Shown piece by piece: positions 1 to 9,079 of a stretch of DNA of 39,506 nucleotides. Source of the stretch: Acidobacteriota bacterium (GTDB taxonomy: Bacteria > Acidobacteriota > Blastocatellia > Pyrinomonadales > Pyrinomonadaceae); contig JAOAPX010000035.1 in the NCBI GenBank assembly GCA_025463125.1, forward strand, positions 1-39,506. The letters run 5' to 3'. How positions within the stretch are numbered: the stretch's first letter is position 1; each line of letters begins with the position of its first letter. The translations under genes and the position numbers were made by a program. Under the pieces are notes generated by a model. It ran no database searches, was not told where the DNA came from, and saw only the letters and a program-made list of their open reading frames with translations.

Positions 1-131
1 TGCCGGGCGATAACATTCAGATGGAAATCGAGCTGATCGCTCCGATCGCCATGGAAAAAGGATTACGCTTTGCTATCAGAGAAGGCGGCAGAACAGTCGG
101 AGCAGGCACTGTTTCCGATATTGTTGAGTAA
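1..131 (+). CDS. tuf: Elongation factor Tu, C-terminal end (partial)
   Basis: The window opens inside this gene. Only the last 42 residues are present, in the frame whose first full codon is at 3 and whose TAA stop is at 129-131. They include the ending [14 protein letters not shown] and [19 protein letters not shown], the hallmark of domain 3 of EF-Tu, the GTPase that delivers aminoacyl-tRNA to the ribosome. The position directly before rpmG, tRNA-Trp, secE and nusG is the usual one for a tuf copy. The 5' part lies outside the window. Confidence 0.95.
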   Translation, partial: PGDNIQMEIELIAPIAMEKGLRFAIREGGRTVGAGTVSDIVE

Positions 132-149
132 GAAAAATAGGTTGAAGTT

Positions 150-302
150 ATGCCAAGAGATAACATTATTTTACAGTGTACCGAGTGCAAAGAGCGCAAT
201 TACGTAACGACGAAAAATAAGAAAACAACGCCGGAAAGGCTTGAATTCAAAAAATATTGCCGTCGCTGCCGTTGCCATACGCCGCACAAGGAAAACAAAT
301 AA
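150..302 (+). CDS. rpmG: 50S ribosomal protein L33
   Basis: A 50-residue protein starting [18 protein letters not shown], the usual size and sequence of bacterial L33 in the large ribosomal subunit. It is the zinc-binding form: CTEC near the N-terminus and CRRC near the C-terminus give a four-cysteine ribbon. It starts 18 bases after the tuf stop and precedes tRNA-Trp and secE, a widely conserved order. The reading frame is short but unmistakable. Confidence 0.95.
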   Translation: MPRDNIILQCTECKERNYVTTKNKKTTPERLEFKKYCRRCRCHTPHKENK

Positions 303-322
303 TCAGAGTTTCGAGCCGATAG

Positions 323-361
323 TGGAGAGAGATAAGTAGAAGTTTTGCTTGTCGCTCTCCA
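323..361 (+). promoter_or_regulatory. Long hairpin between rpmG and tRNA-Trp
   Basis: TGGAGAG (323-329) pairs with CTCTCCA (355-361). After one A/G mismatch, GATAAG (331-336) pairs with CTTGTC (348-353) with one G-U pair. The stem is thus 13 pairs plus one mismatch around an 11-nt loop. No U-tract follows, so it does not look like an intrinsic terminator. It could be a processing site that frees the tRNA 5' region, or a transcript stabiliser. Function is inferred. Confidence 0.55.
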
Positions 362-384
362 TTCATTACTCTTAACTAAGTTAA

Positions 385-460
385 AGGGGTATGGTGTCAA
401 TGGTTAGCATGGTGGTCTCCAAAACCATAGGTCCGGGTTCGAGTCCTGGTACCCCTGCCA
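385..460 (+). tRNA. trnW: tRNA-Trp (anticodon CCA)
   Basis: A complete 76-nt cloverleaf. The acceptor stem AGGGGTA (385-391) pairs with TACCCCT (450-456), followed by discriminator G and an encoded CCA at 458-460. The anticodon stem GTGGT/ACCAT encloses the loop CTCCAAA with anticodon CCA, which reads UGG. The T arm contains the expected GGTTCGAGTCC. A tRNA-Trp between rpmG and secE is a common bacterial arrangement. Confidence 0.97.
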
Positions 461-484
461 TAATAAATTTCAGGAGAAAAACAA

Positions 485-733
485 GTGTCAGAAGCAGTTG
501 ACACCTTAGACAATAGCAATAAAGAAAAAGAAGGCGTCGGCGATTTTATACGTCACACCCGGGAAGAATTGGATAAAACCACATTTCCTTCTGCGGATGA
601 TGTAAAAAACACAACAATCATTGTTATTGCCGCCGTTATTTTCTTTGCTCTCTATTTGTTTTTAGTTGATCACGCGTGGACTTATCTTTTAGACGGTTTG
701 ACGTGGTTAGTTAATAAAATTGTCGGTATATAA
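485..733 (+). CDS. secE: Preprotein translocase subunit SecE
   Basis: An 82-residue protein starting at GTG, with an AGGAG ribosome-binding site about 8 bases upstream (472-476). It has an acidic, polar N-terminal part, the conserved amphipathic segment FIRHTREELDKTTFPS, and one membrane span (about residues 44-62). This is the short single-span SecE that clamps the two halves of SecY in the Sec channel. Position directly before nusG supports the call. Confidence 0.95.
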   Translation: MSEAVDTLDNSNKEKEGVGDFIRHTREELDKTTFPSADDVKNTTIIVIAAVIFFALYLFLVDHAWTYLLDGLTWLVNKIVGI

Positions 734-743
734 GGATTAAACA

Positions 744-1304
744 ATGAGGCAGTGGTATTTTATCCACACATATTCGGGGCATGAAAACAAAGTGGTCGAA
801 AGCCTAAACGCGCGTATTCGCGACATGGAATTGGGCGAGCTGATCACTGAAGTCTTACTGCCAAAGGAAACGGTTGTCGAAATGCGCGGTAATAAGCGCA
901 TCGAATCGTCTCGTATGTTTTATCCGGGATACGTTCTGGTTGAAATCGAATGCGATGAAAAAGGGAAGATCCCTGACAATGTTTTCCACGTAATCAAATC
1001 GACGCCGAAAGTCACGGGGTTCCTGGGCGGAAAAAGCCCTACGCCGCTGACCCAGGCAGAAGTCGATCAAATCGTGCATAACATTGAAATAGCAACCGAG
1101 AAGCCAAAACCGAAATTTTCTTACGAAATCGGCGAAGTGGTTCGCATCAAATCCGGACCGTTTGCAAGTTTCACAGGCAAGGTTGAAGAAATAAATGAGG
1201 AAAAAACTACCTTAAAAGTTTCTATCACGATTTTCGGACGCTCGACTCCGTACGAACTTAACTTTTTAGACGTAGAAAAAGTTACGTTTGCCGAAGAAGA
1301 ATAA
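744..1304 (+). CDS. nusG: Transcription termination/antitermination factor NusG
   Basis: A 186-residue NusG of normal length. The N-terminal NGN domain begins [14 protein letters not shown] and contains the MFPGY-like [10 protein letters not shown]. The KOW motif [18 protein letters not shown] begins at about residue 129. NusG binds the RpoC/RpoB clamp, increases processivity and links RNA polymerase to Rho or the ribosome. It follows secE by 10 bases, with an AGGA site before the ATG, so the pair is co-transcribed. Confidence 0.97.
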   Translation: MRQWYFIHTYSGHENKVVESLNARIRDMELGELITEVLLPKETVVEMRGNKRIESSRMFYPGYVLVEIECDEKGKIPDNVFHVIKSTPKVTGFLGGKSPTPLTQAEVDQIVHNIEIATEKPKPKFSYEIGEVVRIKSGPFASFTGKVEEINEEKTTLKVSITIFGRSTPYELNFLDVEKVTFAEEE

Positions 1305-1427
1305 AAGAATTTTTTAAACGGCTTTTTGCGCTCTTAAGAATAAGTACATATAAGTACTAAGCATATAGAAGCGGCATCAAGCATATTTTTATTGCAATTT
1401 TATTATATAAAGAAGTGATGAGGACAT

Positions 1428-1458
1428 TTTTGAGTTGTTCATACAGAACAACTCAAAA
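1428..1458 (+). promoter_or_regulatory. Perfect 13-bp hairpin upstream of rplK
   Basis: TTTTGAGTTGTTC (1428-1440) and GAACAACTCAAAA (1446-1458) are perfect complements around the 5-nt loop ATACA. The hairpin ends 14 bases before the rplK ATG, where no Shine-Dalgarno sequence is visible, so it lies inside the ribosome footprint. No U-tract follows on either strand. The same gap (1305-1472) has two direct repeats: TAAGTAC at 1341 and 1351, and AAGCATAT at 1359 and 1379. A translational control or processing role is inferred. Confidence 0.6.
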
Positions 1459-1472
1459 TCGTAAATCTATTT

Positions 1473-1901
1473 ATGGCTAAGAAAATTACAGGTTACATTA
1501 AATTACAAATTCCCGCCGGTAAAGCGAATCCGGCGCCGCCGATCGGTCCGGCTCTCGGTCAGCACGGCGTAAACATCATGGAATTTTGTAAAGCGTTCAA
1601 TGCGAGAACACAAAATGACGATCCGGACATGAAAGTTCCGGTCGTTATTACGGTTTACGCGGATCGCTCGTTCACGTTCGAAACGAAAACTCCGCCGGCT
1701 GGCGATCTTCTGCGTAAAGCTTCGGGCATTCCGAAAGGATCAGGCAAACCGAACAAAGAAAAAGCGGGCATTATCACGCGCGCGCAGATCGAAGAAATCG
1801 CCAGAAAGAAAATGCCGGATTTGAACACGACGAATCTGGAATCGGCGATGAGAACGATCGAAGGCACGGCGAAAAGCATGGGCTTAACCGTCGAAGGATA
1901 G
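1473..1901 (+). CDS. rplK: 50S ribosomal protein L11
   Basis: A 142-residue L11 of standard length. The N-terminal domain has [20 protein letters not shown], containing the proline-rich signature. The C-terminal rRNA-binding domain ends [14 protein letters not shown]11 forms the GTPase-associated centre with 23S rRNA and L10. It begins the rplKAJL block in the usual order. No Shine-Dalgarno motif is visible before the ATG; a strong hairpin sits there instead. Confidence 0.97.
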   Translation: MAKKITGYIKLQIPAGKANPAPPIGPALGQHGVNIMEFCKAFNARTQNDDPDMKVPVVITVYADRSFTFETKTPPAGDLLRKASGIPKGSGKPNKEKAGIITRAQIEEIARKKMPDLNTTNLESAMRTIEGTAKSMGLTVEG

Positions 1902-1979
1902 TTTTTAGAAAAGGGAGAAATGTTTGCGTTTTCAAAAGCGTAAATTTAAAAACATTTCGTTAAAACCTACTTTATTGAA

Positions 1980-2675
1980 ATGGCTAAAAAAGGAAAGAAA
2001 TATCTGGCGGCTTTTGCAAAAGTCGAGCCGGGCAAAAAACACACGCTTGAAGAAGCGATTAGCAAATTAAAAGAAATTAAATTCGCCAATTTTGACGAAA
2101 CCGTCGAATTAACGATGTGGCTCGGAGTAGATCCGCGCAAAGCAGATCAGTTGGTTCGCGGCACGATCGTTTTGCCGCACGGTCTGGGCGGAAAAGCGAA
2201 AGTCGTCGTTGTGATTGCGCAAGGCGATAAAATCAGAGAAGCTGAAGAAGCGGGAGCCGATCTGGCAGGCGGAGATGATATCGTTGACAGAATAAAAGGC
2301 GGCTGGCTGGATTTCGACGCTCTGATCGCGACGCCCGATATGATGGGTAAAGTCGGTCAGCTCGGAAAAATTTTAGGTCCGCGCGGACTTATGCCTAACC
2401 CGAAAACCGGCACGGTAACAATGGACGTGCGAACGGCAATCCAGGAAACGAAAGCGGGTAAAGTAGAATATCGCGTTGATAAAACAGGCGTTATTCACAG
2501 CCCTGTCGGAAAAATTTCTTTTGATGATGCGAAGCTTCTGGAAAACACCAGAGCCTTGATCAATGCTGTAATCAAAGCTAAACCGACAACGGCGAAAGGT
2601 CGTTATTTGAAAAAAATCAACGTAGCGGCAACGATGAGCCCGGGCGTTTTGCTCGATGAATTATCCTACGTCTAA
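1980..2675 (+). CDS. rplA: 50S ribosomal protein L1
   Basis: A 231-residue protein of the usual L1 length. It starts [12 protein letters not shown] and contains the L1 signature region [21 protein letters not shown]1 forms the mobile stalk at the ribosomal E site and in other bacteria represses its own operon by binding the mRNA. The 78-bp gap after rplK has a weak inverted repeat, GAAATGTTT (1917-1925) and AAACATTTC (1950-1958). No clear Shine-Dalgarno motif precedes the ATG. Confidence 0.97.
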   Translation: MAKKGKKYLAAFAKVEPGKKHTLEEAISKLKEIKFANFDETVELTMWLGVDPRKADQLVRGTIVLPHGLGGKAKVVVVIAQGDKIREAEEAGADLAGGDDIVDRIKGGWLDFDALIATPDMMGKVGQLGKILGPRGLMPNPKTGTVTMDVRTAIQETKAGKVEYRVDKTGVIHSPVGKISFDDAKLLENTRALINAVIKAKPTTAKGRYLKKINVAATMSPGVLLDELSYV

Positions 2676-2701
2676 AAAAGTGAGGTGCTAAAAGAATATT
2701 T

Positions 2702-3478
2702 ATGAAAACAAGAGAAAGAAAACAGCAAGATTTGAATGCCCTCACCGAGCAGTTGAGTAATTCGAAATCCGCAATGGTCGTCAGCTTTAACAAGCTGACC
2801 GTTAATAAAGACCAGGAATTTCGTAACCAATTGCGCAGCGCAGGAGCAAATTACCAGGTTGTAAAAAACACGATTGCGCGTCTTGCGGTAAAAGGAACTC
2901 CGTATGAAGGCGCAAGCGAATATTTCAAAGGCGTGACAGGGATTGCATGGACTGACAATGATCCGGTCGTGTTGTCGAAAGCCGTTTCGAAATTTGTAAA
3001 AGATAACGCCGACATTTATACGTTCAAAGCCGGCGTCGTCGAAGGCAGAGTCGTTGACTTAAAACAAATCGAAGCGATCGCCAGCCTTCCTTCGAAAGAA
3101 GAACTTATCTCCAAACTTTTGTTTGTTATCAATGCTCAAGCGCAGCGTCTTGCTACGGTTATTAATGCCGTGCCGCGAAACTTAGCAATTGTCATCAAAC
3201 AAATCGGTGATGCAAAACCGGCGGTTCAAGCTGAACAAAAATCCGAAGCCGCCGAAGCAACACAAGAACAGCCGGCGGCTGAGACAACGGTTGAAGCGGC
3301 GGAAACTACGCCGAACGAAACCGAAGCGGTTAGCGAACAAAACGCTGCTGAACCGGAAGTAAATTCGGACGTCGCACCGGAAACTGAACAAAGTGCCGAG
3401 CAAACGGGTTCGCCTGATGCGGCGCCGGAAGCAGAAACGGAATCAGCGCAGGAAGCTGAACCGGAAAAGTCAGAGTAG
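2702..3478 (+). CDS. rplJ: 50S ribosomal protein L10 with long acidic C-terminal tail
   Basis: The first ~175 residues are a normal L10, from MKTRERKQQDLNALTEQL to NAVPRNLAIVIKQIGD. They include the rRNA-binding N-terminal domain and the C-terminal helix that carries L7/L12 dimers. About 83 extra residues follow, rich in Glu, Ala, Thr, Gln and Pro, with about 21 Glu and only one Lys. The frame stays open to the TAG with codon use like the core, so this is not a frameshift artefact. A GAGGTG site lies upstream (2681-2686). The tail is likely disordered and solvent-exposed at the stalk base; its function is unknown. Confidence 0.95.
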   Translation: MKTRERKQQDLNALTEQLSNSKSAMVVSFNKLTVNKDQEFRNQLRSAGANYQVVKNTIARLAVKGTPYEGASEYFKGVTGIAWTDNDPVVLSKAVSKFVKDNADIYTFKAGVVEGRVVDLKQIEAIASLPSKEELISKLLFVINAQAQRLATVINAVPRNLAIVIKQIGDAKPAVQAEQKSEAAEATQEQPAAETTVEAAETTPNETEAVSEQNAAEPEVNSDVAPETEQSAEQTGSPDAAPEAETESAQEAEPEKSE

Positions 3479-3509
3479 TAAATTTTTATAGCCGTACTCA
3501 AGGTAAAAC

Positions 3510-3660
3510 GAGCGAAGCGATAAGTCAGGTCGCTTTTGCGGCTCGGACGCTTTTTTGATGGAGATGCAAACCGGAGAAAAAATGTCCCGTGGGTTCTCGC
3601 GGCTGACACAAACGAAGACGTTAAACTTTAGCCGTTAATGATTACTAAAAATATTAACGG
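3510..3660 (+). promoter_or_regulatory. Hairpins in the rplJ-rplL gap
   Basis: The 247-bp gap contains two hairpins. In the first, CGAGC (3510-3514) pairs with GCTCG (3542-3546) and AAGCGA (3516-3521) with TCGCTT (3531-3536). A T6 run at 3551-3556 follows 4 nt later, so partial termination is possible. In the second, CCGTTAAT (3632-3639) pairs with ATTAACGG (3653-3660). The gap is much longer than the other rpl junctions, which suggests separate control of L7/L12, the one multi-copy ribosomal protein. Confidence 0.45.
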
Positions 3661-3725
3661 TCATAGAATTAACGATTTACAAACAAAAACACAGAACCCT
3701 ATTTGGAGGATTAAATAATAAAGTT

Positions 3726-4109
3726 ATGGCATTAACACAAGATGAAATTGTAGAACACTTTAAAAGTATGACGTTGTTAGATGCGTCAGAATTGGTTAAA
3801 AGGTTAGAAGACACTTTTGGCGTTTCGGCAGCAGCGGCAGCAGTTGCGGCGGCTCCTGCGGCAGCAACTGAAGCGGCTCCGGCAGCGGAAGAAAAAGATA
3901 CTTTCGATGTTATTTTGACGGCAGCCGGCGGAAACAAAATTTCCGTCATCAAAATTGTTCGTGAAGTCGTTGCCGGTCTCGGCTTGAAAGAAGCTAAAGA
4001 ACTGGTTGACGGCGCACCGAAAGCGATCAAAGAAGGTGTTTCGGCTGCCGAAGCTGAAGAAGTCAAAACTAAATTGACGGAAGCGGGTGCGACTGTAGAA
4101 ATCAAATAA
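3726..4109 (+). CDS. rplL: 50S ribosomal protein L7/L12
   Basis: A 127-residue L7/L12 of normal length. The N-terminal dimerisation domain is followed by an Ala/Pro-rich hinge (residues about 36-58) and the conserved C-terminal domain, with [20 protein letters not shown] and [16 protein letters not shown]. It forms the flexible stalk that recruits translation GTPases. A GGAGG site lies upstream at 3704-3708. Confidence 0.97.
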   Translation: MALTQDEIVEHFKSMTLLDASELVKRLEDTFGVSAAAAAVAAAPAAATEAAPAAEEKDTFDVILTAAGGNKISVIKIVREVVAGLGLKEAKELVDGAPKAIKEGVSAAEAEEVKTKLTEAGATVEIK

Positions 4110-4156
4110 TTTCTGTAAACCAAAATTTCTCCGGTTACATCTTAAACGATAATCGG

Positions 4157-4185
4157 TTGAAGTTAGACAATTAAATTGTTAAACT
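4157..4185 (+). promoter_or_regulatory. Candidate sigma-70 promoter upstream of rpoB
   Basis: TTGAAG at 4157-4162 and TAAACT at 4180-4185 are separated by 17 bases; each matches four of six consensus positions. The site lies at the start of the 407-bp rplL-rpoB gap and would give a long rpoB leader containing the hairpins at 4190-4466. A secondary promoter here would let rpoBC be expressed apart from the ribosomal genes. It is a pattern match only. Confidence 0.28.
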
Positions 4186-4189
4186 ATAA

Positions 4190-4466
4190 GGCAAGCGTCG
4201 AAAACCGTTAAAAGTTTTTTACGCTTGCCAGATTTATCGGATTTGAAATTAACGGCTCGGTAGAAGCCTTGGTTTCTTTAATTTAGAGCGATTTTTCGCA
4301 AGCAAAAGTGGGGAGTTGGTGTCCTTTTTCGGCACTCTCAAAAATTTAATATTAGCACGCAACTGCTGAATTAAGCGGTCAGGGAAAAGTTTACCCTCGA
4401 CCGCATTTGCCGTCTTTTGTTGAAATTTTATTGGGTGAGTTTATGCTAGAAGCATCCTACCAATAA
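4190..4466 (+). promoter_or_regulatory. Structured rpoB leader with three hairpins
   Basis: The 407-bp gap 4110-4516 contains no gene but three strong stems. (1) GGCAAGCGT (4190-4198) with ACGCTTGCC (4221-4229), extended inside by AAAAC/GTTTT. (2) GCGGTC-AGGG (4375-4384) with CCCT-C-GACCGC (4394-4404), ten pairs and one bulged C. (3) TTATTGG (4428-4434) with CCAATAA (4460-4466), enclosing ATGCT/AGCAT (4443-4447/4451-4455). In E. coli the same junction carries a partial terminator and an RNase III site that set the ratio of L7/L12 to RNA polymerase; an equivalent role is inferred here. Confidence 0.55.
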
Positions 4467-4516
4467 AGATCGATTTAATCAACACATTTTTTCTCAAGAC
4501 CTGTTTTTATAAAATT

Positions 4517-7500
4517 ATGATTAACAATCCGCTTCAAAATAATACAAACGGACTCGGACGCCGCACGAGTCAGGCGCCAGAGCGCGTGGATTTTTCAAAA
4601 ATTTATACGTCCGCTCGCATCCCGAATTTGATCGAGGTGCAGCGTGAATCCTATAACCGATTTCTGCAGATGGATTTGATTCCGGAAGAACGCGATTTAG
4701 TCGGTTTGCAGACGGTGTTTCAATCAATATTTCCCGTATCGGATTTTCGGGAAACGGCAACATTGGAATTTGTCGAATATCAAATCGGAAACTGGCAATG
4801 TAAGTGCGGAAATCTGGAAGGACTTGAACATCTGCGTGCCAATTGTAAAGAATGCGGTTCGAAAATAAAGGTCGACCCGTTTAATCCGGCGGAAGTTCTT
4901 TGCAACAGCTGCGGAACTTTTAATTCGGTGCGCCCCAAACTTTGTCCTAATTGCGGTGAACCGGTCGGTCTTAAGCACAAACACGATCAGCAGGAATGTC
5001 AGGAACGCGGTATGAGCTACAGCGTTCCGCTGAAGGTGAAAATCCGCCTGACCGTTTACGACAAAGACGCGGAAACAGGGGTTTCGACAATTCGCGATAT
5101 CAAAGAAGAAGACGTTTTCTTCGGCGAGATTCCGCTGATGACCGACAACGGAACTTTTATTATCAACGGAACCGAACGCGTCATCGTTTCGCAGCTTCAT
5201 CGCTCGCCGGGAGTCTTCTTTAAAGGAAACCGCGACGAATATTTAGCTAAAATCATTCCGTACCGCGGCTCGTGGGTCGAATTTGAATTCGATCAGAAAG
5301 GCATTCTGCACGCGCGTCTCGGCAAACGCAAAATTCTGGCGACGATTTTTCTGCGCGCTTTAGGTTTATGGCTTAATCCGCAGATAGATATGAAAACGGT
5401 TTCCGACAATATTTTGGAAGAAGTCGTGAAAAACGCCGAATATACGAACGCGGACATTCTGCGCCTTTTCTATACGACGGATGAAGCGAGCGTTGAAAAA
5501 GGCAAATTGTATGTCAGGATCAAGCAGGAAGGCGAAACCAATTTAACCGGAATGCGCGCCGAAGAAGACATCAAAGACAAGGATCAGGAAGATGTCGTTC
5601 GCGTCGGTAAAAAAGTTACGGTTTCGGCGCTACGCGAATTGAGAAAGCTCGGTGTTGAAAAAATTGAAATTTCGCAGGCGGATTTCGAAGGCGCCGTTGC
5701 GCTCGACGATGTTATCAATACGGAAACCGGCGAAGTCGTGATCGAATCGGGCAGCGAAATTACAGCCGCAAAGCTGCAGCAAATTATCGAAGAAGGCGTC
5801 AAAAGCTTCTCGATTTATTTCCCGAAAAAAGATTCTATCGGCGAAATCATTTCGCAGACCTTAAAGAAAGACGCGATCAGCAAACCGGTCGACGCGCTTC
5901 TGGAAATTTACCGCAAAATGCGCCCGGGCGATCCGCCGACCGTGCCGACAGCTTACCACCTGCTCGAAGGAATGTTTTTCGATGCGCGCCGTTTTGATTT
6001 ATCAAGAGTCGGTCGTTTGAAGTTCAATATCAAAATGGGCAGACCCGAACGCGATCGAATTAACGATCCGTTGCTCGACGCAAAAGACTTTGTGGAAGTC
6101 GTGAATTATCTTTTGCGAATGAAACGCGACAGCGACAATTATTTTCAGGATGACATCGACCATTTAGGCAACAGGCGCGTTCGCGCCGTCGGCGAATTGC
6201 TGGAAAATCAATTCCGTATCGGACTTGAAAGAATGGAACGCGCCATCAAGGAAAAAATGTCCATTCAGCAGGATATGTTCACGACGATGCCGCGCGATCT
6301 GGTCAATGCTAAACCGGTAACGGCGGCGGTACGCGAATTTTTCGGTTCGTCGCAGTTGTCGCAGTTTATGGACCAAACGAATCCGCTTTCTGAAATCACG
6401 CACAAACGTCGTCTGTCCGCGCTCGGACCGGGCGGTTTGTCAAGAGAAAGAGCCGGCTTTGAAGTCCGCGACGTTCACCCGACGCACTACGGTCGCATAT
6501 GTCCGATTGAAACGCCCGAAGGTCCGAACATCGGTTTGATTTCCAGCTTGTCGTGTTTCGCGCGCATCAACGAATTCGGTTTTATCGAATCTCCGTATCG
6601 CAAAGTGATCGACGGTCGCGTTATCGAGTTTATCAAAATCATCAACGGCGGCGATACAGGCTTAAAGCCTAACGATCATATGCCTTTGGGAGAGGTTGAA
6701 GCGGCAAACGCTAAATTAAAAGGCGATCAGCGCGCTGCCGAATTCGAACCGTTTCCGTTTTATCTGACCGCATGGGAAGAAGATAAGTACATCATCGGGC
6801 AGGCGAATATCGCTCTCGATGAAAACGGCAATCTGGTAAACGAGCGTAATGCCGTTCGTATTAAAGGTGAATTTACGACCGCTCCGCGCGAAGAAATTCA
6901 GTATATGGACGTTTCGCCGAAACAGCTGGTTTCGGTTGCGGCTTCTTTGATTCCGTTTTTGGAAAACGACGATGCTAACCGCGCTTTGATGGGCTCGAAC
7001 ATGCAACGTCAGTCGGTTCCGCTTCTTCGTGCCGAATCTCCGTTTGTCGGAACAGGTATGGAAAGAGTTGCGGCGCGGGATTCGGGCGCGGTAGTAATCG
7101 CGAAACGCGACGGTATCGTTGATTTCGTCGATTCGGAACGCATCATCGTCAAAGCGGATCACCGTGTTGACGGAACGATTTCGCGCGAAGTGACGGCGGA
7201 TATTTATTCGCTCGTTAAATTCAAGCGTTCGAACCAAAACACTTGTATCAATCAAAGACCGATCGTACAGGTCGGCGAACGAGTGAAAAAAGGTCAGGTC
7301 ATCGCCGACGGACCTTGTACGGACAGAGGCGAGCTGGCACTCGGCAGAAACGTAATGGTTGCGTTTATGCCCTGGCGCGGCTACAACTTTGAAGACGCTA
7401 TTCTGGTTTCGGAAAAATTGGTGAAAGAAGATTATTACACTTCAATTCACATCGAAGAACTCGAAATCGAAGCTCGCGACACAAAACTCGGACCTGAAGA

Positions 7501-8971
7501 AATCACACGCGATATCCCGAACATCGGCGAAAATATGCTGCGTGATTTGGACGAATCCGGCATTATCCGCATCGGAGCGCAGGTTAAGCCCGGTTCGATT
7601 CTCGTCGGAAAAGTTACGCCGAAAGGTGAAACCCAGTTAACGGCTGAAGAAAAACTGCTTCGCGCGATTTTCGGTGAAAAAGCCGGAGACGTAAAAGACG
7701 CTTCATTGACCTGCCCGCCGGGAATCGACGGAACGGTTGTTGACGTTCAGGTTTTCACGCGCAAAGGTCAGGATAAAGACGAACGTTCGCTCGACATCGA
7801 GGCAATGGAAGAAGAAGATCTGCGCCGCGACCTCGAAGATGAAATTCGTATTTTGACCGAGCAGCGCAATCAACGTATTTTCGAGCTTTTCGAAGGGCGA
7901 AAATTAACGAAGGATTTAACCGACGGAAAAGACGTTTTCGTCAAAAAAGGCGAAACGCTTGACCGGGAAACCTTAAAAGGCATTGATACGAAAATTCTTC
8001 GTAAAGCCGAAGTTGCCGCCGGAACCATTGATGTGGCAGGCGAAATCAAGGAATACGAACAGCGCACCGATCGGCAGATCAACATTTTGAGCGATATCTA
8101 CGAGGAAAAAATCACCAAGTTGAAACAAGGTGACGAACTTCCGCCGGGAGTCATCAAAATGGTTAAAGTTTTCGTCGCGATGAAACGTAAGCTTTCGGTC
8201 GGCGATAAAATGGCTGGTCGTCACGGCAACAAAGGCGTTATCGCCCGCATTCTGCCGGAAGAGGATATGCCGTATTTGCCGGACGGAACGCCGGTCGAAA
8301 TCGTTTTGAATCCGCTTGGCGTGCCTTCGCGTATGAACGTCGGGCAGATTCTGGAAACACATCTCGGCTGGGCGGCGAGAGTTCTCGGTTTACATTTCGC
8401 AACGCCGGTTTTTGACGGCGCGAGCGAAGAGGAAATCAAGAAATATATCGGCAGCGCAAACAATCGATTTGACGAACTCGGCATTCCGCCGTCAGTCGGA
8501 CCTTCGGGCAAAACTCGTCTTTACGACGGTTTGACCGGCGAACAGTTCGAGCAGAAGGTAACCGTCGGTTACATTTATATGCTCAAACTCTCGCACCTTG
8601 TGGACGATAAGATTCACGCCCGCTCGATCGGACCGTACAGCTTGATTACGCAGCAGCCACTCGGCGGTAAAGCGCAATTCGGCGGACAAAGATTCGGTGA
8701 GATGGAAGTGTGGGCTCTCGAAGCTTACGGCGCGGCGCACATTTTGCAGGAACTTCTGACCTGTAAATCCGACGACGTGGCGGGACGTTCAAAAATTTAC
8801 GAAACGATCGTTAAAGGCGTTTCCAATTTTGAACCGGGAATTCCAGAATCATTTAACGTTCTCGTTCGCGAACTGCAATCACTCTGTTTGGATGTCGAGC
8901 TTATCACCGAAGATGAGATTGATCCCGAAGCGGTTTTGGCAGGTGTTGACGCAATTGTAGGGGCAGATTAA
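4517..8971 (+). CDS. rpoB: RNA polymerase beta subunit with zinc-ribbon insertion
   Basis: A 1484-residue RpoB, longer than the 1342 of E. coli. Core motifs are intact: the rifampicin region begins at G610 ([20 protein letters not shown]), with the Asp, His and Ser targeted by the drug unchanged, so sensitivity is predicted. Other conserved blocks are [20 protein letters not shown] and [14 protein letters not shown]. Between the N-terminal strand ending EFVEYQIG (residue 91) and the normally adjacent ECQERGMSY (160-168) sit about 65 extra residues. They hold Cys 95, 97, 110, 113 and 129, 132, 143, 146, which could form two zinc ribbons; Cys161 is also nearby. Catalytic core with RpoC. Confidence 0.98.
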   Translation: MINNPLQNNTNGLGRRTSQAPERVDFSKIYTSARIPNLIEVQRESYNRFLQMDLIPEERDLVGLQTVFQSIFPVSDFRETATLEFVEYQIGNWQCKCGNLEGLEHLRANCKECGSKIKVDPFNPAEVLCNSCGTFNSVRPKLCPNCGEPVGLKHKHDQQECQERGMSYSVPLKVKIRLTVYDKDAETGVSTIRDIKEEDVFFGEIPLMTDNGTFIINGTERVIVSQLHRSPGVFFKGNRDEYLAKIIPYRGSWVEFEFDQKGILHARLGKRKILATIFLRALGLWLNPQIDMKTVSDNILEEVVKNAEYTNADILRLFYTTDEASVEKGKLYVRIKQEGETNLTGMRAEEDIKDKDQEDVVRVGKKVTVSALRELRKLGVEKIEISQADFEGAVALDDVINTETGEVVIESGSEITAAKLQQIIEEGVKSFSIYFPKKDSIGEIISQTLKKDAISKPVDALLEIYRKMRPGDPPTVPTAYHLLEGMFFDARRFDLSRVGRLKFNIKMGRPERDRINDPLLDAKDFVEVVNYLLRMKRDSDNYFQDDIDHLGNRRVRAVGELLENQFRIGLERMERAIKEKMSIQQDMFTTMPRDLVNAKPVTAAVREFFGSSQLSQFMDQTNPLSEITHKRRLSALGPGGLSRERAGFEVRDVHPTHYGRICPIETPEGPNIGLISSLSCFARINEFGFIESPYRKVIDGRVIEFIKIINGGDTGLKPNDHMPLGEVEAANAKLKGDQRAAEFEPFPFYLTAWEEDKYIIGQANIALDENGNLVNERNAVRIKGEFTTAPREEIQYMDVSPKQLVSVAASLIPFLENDDANRALMGSNMQRQSVPLLRAESPFVGTGMERVAARDSGAVVIAKRDGIVDFVDSERIIVKADHRVDGTISREVTADIYSLVKFKRSNQNTCINQRPIVQVGERVKKGQVIADGPCTDRGELALGRNVMVAFMPWRGYNFEDAILVSEKLVKEDYYTSIHIEELEIEARDTKLGPEEITRDIPNIGENMLRDLDESGIIRIGAQVKPGSILVGKVTPKGETQLTAEEKLLRAIFGEKAGDVKDASLTCPPGIDGTVVDVQVFTRKGQDKDERSLDIEAMEEEDLRRDLEDEIRILTEQRNQRIFELFEGRKLTKDLTDGKDVFVKKGETLDRETLKGIDTKILRKAEVAAGTIDVAGEIKEYEQRTDRQINILSDIYEEKITKLKQGDELPPGVIKMVKVFVAMKRKLSVGDKMAGRHGNKGVIARILPEEDMPYLPDGTPVEIVLNPLGVPSRMNVGQILETHLGWAARVLGLHFATPVFDGASEEEIKKYIGSANNRFDELGIPPSVGPSGKTRLYDGLTGEQFEQKVTVGYIYMLKLSHLVDDKIHARSIGPYSLITQQPLGGKAQFGGQRFGEMEVWALEAYGAAHILQELLTCKSDDVAGRSKIYETIVKGVSNFEPGIPESFNVLVRELQSLCLDVELITEDEIDPEAVLAGVDAIVGAD

Positions 8972-8978
8972 TAGTTGC

Positions 8979-9059
8979 GGGTTGAAAGCCGGTTGGCAGA
9001 CGGTTGATAGAGTTTCGATTCAAAAACTCTATCAACCGTCTGCCAACCTCGGCAAACCC
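8979..9059 (+). repeat. Perfect 25-bp inverted repeat between rpoB and rpoC
   Basis: Arms 8991-9015 and 9024-9048 are perfect 25-bp complements around an 8-nt loop (CGATTCAA). The stem continues outward with GCC/GGC (8988-8990/9051-9053) and GGGTT/AACCC (8979-8983/9055-9059). The hairpin thus fills most of the 108-bp junction and ends 20 bases before the rpoC ATG. The left side contains GGTTG three times at an exact 11-base period (8980, 8991, 9002). No U-tract follows. It may be an RNase III site or a small repeat insertion. Confidence 0.75.
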
Positions 9060-9079
9060 AGTGAACTTTTTGGAGAAAT

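Noticed and set aside
1428-1458. Hairpin before rplK as an intrinsic terminator separating nusG from rplK.
   Set aside because: No U-tract follows the stem on either strand, so termination by this element alone is unlikely.
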